From: Lepiota brunneoincarnata
Lineage: Eukaryota; Basidiomycota; Agaricomycetes; Agaricales; Agaricaceae
Direction: 5' to 3'
DNA length: 64,000 bases
Assembly (NCBI GenBank): GCA_023014365.1
Contig: JAEBUN010000015.1
Location: forward strand, 806,001-870,000
The notes beneath the pieces were generated by a model. It saw nothing but the letters and a program-made list of their open reading frames with translations, had not been told where the DNA came from and did no database searches. Positions within the stretch are counted from its first letter, which is position 1. Every line of letters begins with the position of its first letter. Position numbers and translations under genes: made by a program. Below are positions 56,876 to 64,000 of the stretch, one piece after another.

Positions 56876-59165
56876 TTATGTGTAGACACCAGGTGAAGGT
56901 GAAGGCATCATCATCGATCCAAGACCCATAGTCGTGCCGGCGCTCGGGTGCCGTTGAGGTTGAGGACTCGGGCTCGGGTAAGGTCCAGCAGATTCGCGGC
57001 CAGAAGACCCACTTGGTCTACCGTAGGGTCCGGATGTCGCAGCAGCCGCGCCAGACACAGCTGTCATTGGTTTAGCGCGACCGGGTGATCCCTGATCGGC
57101 ACTCCTCTTCCTCTCCTTCTCGATCCTCCGACGCTCGCGCTCCTGCTCTTTCTTCTCTTTCCGTTCTTTCTCAATCGCCATAGCAGCGCTACTGGCGCGA
57201 GAGAGACCCGTTGAAGGCATAGCAGGGTGGTTAGGGGTGGCTGACACCGGCGGTACAGAAGGAGCCGGAGGGACTGGCGTGGCCGCACCATTCACGTTCA
57301 TCTGAGGCGACGAACCAGAGCGCTCGTTATCACCGCGTTTAGGGGGTGAGTATGAGTTTACCCGGCGCTGCGAGGAGAAGGATCCGGAAGGAGAGGGTGG
57401 TAGTTCAGCCTGGCCCGGCGGTTGTGGTGTGTCCCGAGCAAGGGAAGGAGGAAAGTGGCTTGAGGGCATATTAGGAAGGGACGACGACACGCTCGAATTG
57501 TCTTGAAGCAGATCGTGTAACCTTGTTCTTAGTGATTCACTATCCTGACCCTGAGGGAAACTAGCGTGACCAAGAGAAGGACTGTACACATCGCGAACAG
57601 AGGCGTTCATCCGGGACCTGGGCGCAGGGGATGTAGGGCGTGAGGGAGCACGACTCGGCGAGCGGCTACTGTGAGCCGGAATGGTGTAGGATCGGACCCT
57701 TCCGGGAGTTAACGGAGTTGTGTAGAACTGATTGCTCGGAGTAGGAGGTGGGACTTTCATCTTAGGATCTACAGCAGGACTAGAGACGGGAGGGGAGGTA
57801 AATGAGGGACGGCGTGATCCAGACTTCTTCTGATCCTCACTGAAGACTGCAAAGTCCTCGCAATCGCAAGTATATGGATGACCAACAGCATGACAATTAA
57901 CGGGTAACGGTGTTGATGGGATCGAGAACGACTGGTAAACCACCTGGGGTTTCTCCAGTCGTTGCGACTTGGAAGCGCCTTTGGCCTTGAGGTTATCCTG
58001 TGCCTCATCTTCCTCATCAGGCAGAGCAACAGCGTCAGGCAATCGACCAGTGAACTCCGGAAGCGGAGATATCAGATAGGATTCAGGTTTCTGGAGGGCA
58101 GCACCCTTCAATTTGCCTTGGTCCAAATTAGCCATTGGACGAGGCTGCGGCGTCTTAACTACATCAGGATCCACATCCATATCTGGGTCGGCCGGGAAGC
58201 TCGGTTCTGGAGGGGGCAGTGGAGGCAGGCGTAAAAGCTTAACCTCCTCTTGGAGACGCATCCACTCTTGAACAACAAAGTTGTACTATAATGATGAGTT
58301 CTCTGGTTGGTAAACGTGTGGGTACCTAGACACTTACTTGGCTAGAGATAGAAGTCTGGTCAGATCACGAAGCAGCGCAAAAAATAGACTACTTACTCGA
58401 CCATTGTCTCATAGGCCTCGTGTGCTCGAGAGCAGTGTTCCCTGAGACTCATCTCAACTGCAAGCGCCGTCTCTTTTTCATACTTGCGCGTCTCCAAGAT
58501 CTCCCGGATTCGCTTCTCCAAATCCTCCTTCTCTGTCCCCAGCTGGCCAATTTGCTCCTGGAGGGTGTTGCAGTTGTGGGTTTGAGACCGAAGACTCGTC
58601 TTGATCTCGCACAGATACGCAATCATCCTGTGGGTGACCCTCAATTCGGGAAACTGACGAGGGGAGAGAGACTAGATGAGAGACTCGTCGCAAGACGCCA
58701 TTTCTAAAGCAACGCATACCATAGAGCGAGGCTGGCTAGACAGAAAGGTCCTGCACTCCGCGATGAGTTGCCTAAGATGAGCCTCTGTCGATCCTGAATT
58801 AGCAATGTTCGCGATGGCATCCTGCAATCTCCGAGCCTCCTGTTCCGCCACGGTGGCACATGCTGGCCGGGCTTGGGGAGATCCCCGTTGGACACTATCC
58901 ACGTCGACGTGGAGTCTGATGTTCAAACGCGAATCAAAGGTAATCCGACACAGTGGGCACTGGGGACGTGCTATGTGATTCAGACATCTAGGATTTGTCG
59001 GGGAGATGGAGTGTGAGCAGCGAAGGACAAGGGAGTGAGTGGTAAGGACATCACCCACTCGACGCAGAAAACATGGCCGCATTGTATCGAACAAGGCGCC
59101 TTTAGCTCATGTCCAAACGGTTCAAGACATACATCGCAGGTTGAACCAGGGCCAAGGCTAAGCAT
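56876..59165 (-). CDS. RING-finger / coiled-coil protein, Pro/Ser-rich tail (paralogue 3 of 3)
   Basis: The start at 59165 gives MLSLGPGSTCDVCLEPFGHE and SIQCGHVFCVECLNHIARPQ, then CPLCRITFDSRLNIRLHVDV: a complete N-terminal C3HC4 RING. The intron just after FCVE (GTGGGT donor, CTAG acceptor) lies at the same position and phase as in the gene at 49055. A helical part follows (ARRLQDAIANIANSGSTEAH, LRQLIAECRTFLSSQ; CNTLQEQIGQLGTEKEDLEK, RIREILETRKYEKETALAVE). The long tail (56876-58261) is Pro/Ser-rich and contains HPYTCDCEDFAVF and a basic helix (KERKEKKEQERERRRIEKER). It is a probable E3 ubiquitin ligase or scaffold; the partner is unknown. The exon borders at 58260-58400 are approximate. 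Confidence 0.7.
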
Positions 59166-60717
59166 CGGTGTCGGGTAACGAGCGACGATAGTGTAGAGTA
59201 CAGGTTAGGGGGTATTGAAGGGGTTCTCTAGGGGAGAGAGGGCCCAGGGAAGGGGGTATAAGCTCGCTACACGTGTGGGGAAAATCGAAGAAATAGAAGA
59301 GGGAAAGGACAGATGTCCTGACATAGGCCGAACACCAGGAAGGCCTGCGAGGTTATAAAGGAGGCACGAGGCATATGGTAAGCGGAAATCAATCTGCTCG
59401 GAGGACAGGGCGATATGGTCCCTGGACTGGCTGGTTCAAGCCGAACCAGAAACGAGCTGAATTGGCTGTCACACATCAACCCTGTGACAAAATACATGGA
59501 ATCTCCAACCCGCGTGATCGGGGTCCAGTCGGGTCCCGGCTCGACTGGTGTCCTCGTGTTAGATGTCGCGCTTGTTCTCCACCATGAACAACACCCACCT
59601 TTCAGACAAACCTTGTCCCGGAATCCTCCTTGGAGGTGCCAATGATTTGTTCCGATGCTCTCTCGCCTCCTTTCCGAACAACACGTCGGAATGCATTGCC
59701 CGGAACGCAACCAACTCGCGGAATCTCGGTTTAGTTCGGGTCCCTGCCGCTGGGTATCCGGTCGGTTAAATTCGCTCGCAAGACCTGTGAGGTCCTTCCA
59801 ATCAGCAAGTTGTATCATTTGTATTATTTGGAGTGGGGACAGGACATACATCCCAGGATATTGAAAGCGAACCTGAATAGTTACTTCTTGGGATGACTCT
59901 GAACGTGTGTCCTTATACCATCAGAAGCACCATATCCATTTTGGGATTTCTATTCAACTGCAGGGGACGACAGCTTCACACAACAGACAGGATAAGGGGT
60001 TGTTGCACCACTACTTTCAAAGCACAGATCACTTCGGAAACAGCTCACATGAGTCGGGACACCCTCGCTATCTTGAAGCCCGGAAGCCTCCGAAGCTCAG
60101 AAGGCGGTTCTGTATGGAAGCCATCCGACACAAGATAAATAATCAAGACAGCCGGTGGCACTCGGCGACATGAGATCTCCTCCTGAGGTCACCATCAGGG
60201 TCGTCCATCGGGCCAGTAACCTGGTTGCGGACGGGAATATATGATCTCGTGACCCCTTCTTTATCAGAGCTCGCACCCACTTCTCTTGTGAGAACATATC
60301 AACCAATTGATTTGATTATCTATCGATTACATTCACGGGATCCTACGCGTACTTGACAGAGAATTGTATGCCCTGTCAGTATCAGCAACCATCTAGAATC
60401 AAAACTATCATGGACCAGGCGTAAAATAGTGACGATAATCTAACTAGGACTTAATTTGTGGCGCTGCTAGCTGGTCACAAGTTCATGCACGTTTCTTCGA
60501 CTCGGGCGTCATAGAATACCTCATTGGTGCTTCTCATCTTGCTGACTTCTCGTAGATATCCGGTGAGTTCTATTTGGCCTTGTTAAGATCGGAGGAGGCT
60601 AACGTGTCAGTCATGTGCATGAATATTCACACGGTCATGCAGCGACATGTGTGCCAGCACATTACACATTCCACTCTTACTTTGAACTTCCTTCGGTCTT
60701 CTTTCTCTGGTATCATT
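59166..60717. other. Intergenic region
   Basis: Divergent spacer between the RING gene and SEC61 beta. No supported gene. Confidence 0.45.
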
Positions 60718-61180
60718 ATGGTCAGTTATCCTAGCAGATTCCCGTATAACATACTGACATGAAACCTGATAGTCCGACTCTGATTCTGTTAACATCAATG
60801 GCCGTACTTCTGCCGTTGCTAGACCTCCTGGTGCATCCGTCCGGTTCGTGCTGCAACCACATTTTCAAACCCGCCATTTGATTTACATGTTGTTATTCAA
60901 CGAACAGGAGACGCGCAGCTGGTTCGCAGGTCTCAAAACCCAACTCTACACGGGCTGCGGGTGCGGGTGGATCATCAAATACGATGCTCAAACTCTACAC
61001 GGACGACTCTCCCGGTCTCCGAGTGTAAGTTCTACGCCTTTACTATGATATTCCACAACGACTTCATAAGCTGTGTGTTTTAGTGATCCTTTCATCGTTC
61101 TAGTCCTCTCCCTCTCATTCATCGGCTCCATCTTCTTCCTGCACATCTCTGCGAAAATCATCCGTGCTTTCACCAAGTAA
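60718..61180 (+). CDS. Sec61 beta subunit of the ER translocon (Sbh1-type)
   Basis: Exons 60718-60720, 60773-60843, 60908-61024 and 61084-61180 give 95 residues, the normal length. Sequence marks: SDSDSVNINGRTSAVARPPG, RRRAAGSQVSKPNSTRAAGA, GGSSNTMLKLYTDDSPGLRV (the conserved cytosolic motif before the anchor), then DPFIVLVLSLSFIGSIFFLH and ISAKIIRAFTK as the tail anchor. It is part of the heterotrimeric Sec61 channel for protein translocation into the ER. The first coding exon is only the ATG, followed by a GTCAGT donor. The frame is intact. Confidence 0.92.
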
Positions 61181-64000
61181 TTGATACCGAGCGGCTGTTA
61201 ATATTAATTTATGTGTTCTGGGACCGGACTGCATTGTGACTAGTCTCTTGGACGGGCGTGAGGAGTCGAGCCGGAAGGAGTGGTGGAAATCCTGGTTGGC
61301 ACCATGGTATTTGAATCCGCTGCTTCGTGTCTGTATCAAAAGTACAGTCTCCGCATGATACAATCTATAATAGTTTGTTCTAACCGCCTTCTCTCTTTTG
61401 CCTCCTGATTATATGAGTATTTCAACAGCCGTTCACCAAGTCACGAGCACTGAAGCACTGTTCGGCGGACTCAATCGCTCCCTACAAGAGAATATATATG
61501 CTCCGTCAGGAAATTCGGACAACGTGGAGCGATATTTGGACTCACTCGTCGCTGACGGTGCACCACGATAGAGGTCACTGATACCGACAGTCACAAGTTG
61601 AGCCAGTTCAGATTCTACGTCAACGGAGCGCCCAGCTGGTGACCGGAAAAGTGGACAGTGCTGGTAACTCAAGGCGCATGTCACGGTCCAACGCGTCTGC
61701 ACCGCGCGACATCCTCGTTGTTTCGAAGCTGCGAAACCCCACCATCAGCTTCCGATACTTTATGTACAATATGCGCCTTTCATCCGATGGAGTAAGAATT
61801 CAAGCTTTTTAGGGCGCTAGTGTATAGGTACAATTCGCGATAGACATGGAATGGTGAGTCCATGTAGGGGATGCACTGAGGTTTTTGGTTGCCGAAAGGT
61901 GCTGATAAGCCTTAAAGAAGGCTACCACCATCATCTTCGACAACGAGGCTCACACCTTATCGTTCCCTTGTCGGGACAACTCGTCCCATGTCGAATAGGA
62001 AATATTAAGAGTACATCAGCGCTCTCGTAAACAGCTCTACGGCCGACGAGGCCTGGAGATAGTCTTGTCGGACATTATCACAAAGTTTTCAGGTCGGAAC
62101 ATTCCCTACGTAATGTTCGGTACTTCAAAAGCCCCAAACAACTACCGTTTATCTCTCTGATACATACAATGGTAACAGTATCAAACTCAGTGGCACTGAC
62201 AAAGCTCTTCGGATTACGTTGTTCGCCTGAGCCACAAACCTCATTGTCATTACCTCTCCCATCCTCTTCGATTGGTCCCCCCGCATCTCCTTTAAGTCAT
62301 AATTGAGTACATATTGGCTGACGATCACATTCATAGTTTCAAATGAAATACATATGGCCTCTCAAAGTGGCTTTGCAAGGGTGCTTTTCGGAATTCTAAA
62401 ATCCACCCCAAGCTTCTTCTAGCCGAGATCCAAGGATTTGAATATGGAAACACGTTGCAGGCAGACCAAGCGATCTAACGCTTCTTGTGAGATTATGAAC
62501 ACACACACACACACACACACACCCTTCACAAATCAGATTTGAGATCTAGGTGGTTGAAAAGCCCCAAGCGCTCAAGACCGAAATATGGAGCCCTGTTCTT
62601 CGTGGTAATCGGGGCAAGGTATAAGATCCGGTATGTATATGTGTGATGAAAATGCCACCGAGGTTGTTGAAAGAGGGAAAGGAAAGAGCGGTAGGTGTTG
62701 CTGTGGCCTCCCAGTTCCAGTGCGCAGTTTAGCTTTTTATCAATTGATGGCCGCATGCATGCAGGGGGACATTTCTGCGGCTAACACAATAGCTAGGGAG
62801 GCAGAGGCCAATATGAAGCAGAACGTCATGTTGTAGTGAAGTAGTTCGTCATGTTGAAAGATTGAGGGCACATCACGGAATTAGCGCGATATTGACGCCC
62901 CCCGAGATCAGTCCTGAGGGCAACATAACAGCATTTTTCGCTCAGGCTGTACATACCACAAAACTGGCTTTTTGGGCTTCCGAGAGTTTTACGAGGGACC
63001 TCTCGGCCTCTAACCCTGTCATGCGCATGCAACTCCGGTCTGACAGATAGAGCGGTAATTAGCTATGACTCCTTACGTGAAAATACCTTCGGATGTCAAC
63101 CGGAAAGTGAGAGTATGATGAGCGCCAATGGTGCTGGTATCGTTCCGGAAGCCGAGCGGTCCATGAGCAGGGCGCAATAAACGGTACATATCTCCATGTA
63201 TCGGGTTATGCATCTTCAACCATAGCAAACACACCAGGCGCCCGTGTATATTTGAGGAGGAGACGCCGCAGTCCTAGAATGTCAATTCCTAAAAGTCTGA
63301 AGTAAATTAGGAATTGATGCAAGGACCCAGGGTTGGTTCTTGACACGAGGCTGGGCAGACATGAGGCGTGGTGAGAGAAACCACGTCCTGGTCGAGGTAT
63401 ACGTTGTATTGATACTCTTCTTTTTCGTGCGTAAGACGCGGAGAGTGGTGCGTGAGTCATGTTCATAGTGAAACCCACGTTGCAGGGTGGTGCAGACCGT
63501 GGATGTATGTATGTACAAACAAGATAGCTTCATCTTGATCATCTGAGCACGACCAGCAAGCAAATGTGACGCAGAACGCTTGTTCGGAGTCTGATGCAGG
63601 TCATACAGAGTCTCTTGTGGTGGCGGGAACGTATCCAGGGTTTCACTAGGGGGCCTATAGACAATGGGTCTCGTTCTGTGTGGGAGCTCTATTTTGGCTT
63701 GATCTCTTTGGGCGTACTTGATGTCGGTGCCCTGATGACCAACGCCGAGGCTCGGGTTATGGTGACATGGATTTACCGACGCAGAGAGGCATGCTTAGCC
63801 AGCCGTACGATTTTTCTTCCCCTGGTTGTAGGGGGTGTCCGCTGTGAGGGACGAAACTCGCCTGCGTGCAGATTCGTCCCTGCATCATATTTTCATTTAG
63901 GTATTTAAGTAGCACATTTGTACTTAGATATCTTAGCTCCCAACGACGAGGATGTCTCCGCTGCCATAAGACCTCCGATAGGCTACAGCGTAACCAGCCT
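61181..64000. other. Right end of window, no supported gene
   Basis: A short open stretch after an acceptor-like AG at 61431-61571 (VHQVTSTEALFGGLNRSLQE, ending TAG) looks protein-like but has no start or family. An (AC)n repeat lies at 62499-62522. The remainder shows no coding pattern I can defend. Confidence 0.4.
62499..62522. repeat. (AC)n dinucleotide microsatellite
   Basis: About twelve uninterrupted AC units. Seen directly. Confidence 0.9.

Overview
The window is nuclear DNA from a filamentous basidiomycete, most likely an Agaricomycete (mushroom-forming fungus). Genes lie on both strands without operons and are split by many 45-70 base introns with GT(A/G)..AG ends and CTGAC-like branch sites. 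The families fit: cytochrome P450s, multi-pass membrane proteins typical of Agaricomycetes, an N-terminal RING/coiled-coil family, and standard eukaryotic housekeeping genes. No bacterial, viral, CRISPR or confident tRNA/rRNA feature was seen.

Layout. 0.7-4.5 kb: a ten-exon O-methyltransferase with a long low-complexity tail whose frame breaks. 5.5-7.2 kb: an F-box protein. 8.3-9.7 kb: an unidentified membrane protein. 9.7-13 kb: mostly empty, with one candidate 72-residue gene. 13.1-14.8 kb: a CmcJ/AsaB-type (GA4-desaturase-like) enzyme followed by elongin C. 15.9-17.5 kb: the first RING/coiled-coil gene. 21-26.8 kb: two related P450 genes, each with one single-base frameshift. 27.1-34.8 kb: a tandem segmental duplication (about 3.6 kb unit) carrying an interferon-induced 6-16 (Ifi-6-16) family gene and breaking another P450; both Ifi copies and both P450 pieces are damaged. 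35.6-37.7 kb: GLE1 (mRNA export). 37.9-43.7 kb: two Agaricomycete membrane-protein genes and a decayed copy of one of them. 44.6-48.8 kb: a small cyanase-N-domain-like protein, ribosomal protein uS11 (RPS14) and a Gpt2/Sct1-type glycerol-3-phosphate acyltransferase. 49-52.5 kb: the second RING gene, which appears to contain two 4-base microexons. 54.2-55.1 kb: a VAMP7-like R-SNARE. 56.9-59.2 kb: the third RING gene. 60.7-61.2 kb: SEC61 beta. The rest, to 64 kb, looks intergenic.

How it fits together. The right half is largely a conserved housekeeping block (mRNA export, translation, glycerolipid synthesis, secretion) whose genes read cleanly through every exon. The left and middle (OMT, CmcJ-like enzyme, four P450 genes or fragments) resemble an accessory, possibly specialised-metabolism, region that is decaying by duplication, deletion and small indels. 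Because the housekeeping genes show no frame errors, the P450/Ifi frame breaks are probably real, although single-base assembly errors cannot be excluded from sequence alone.
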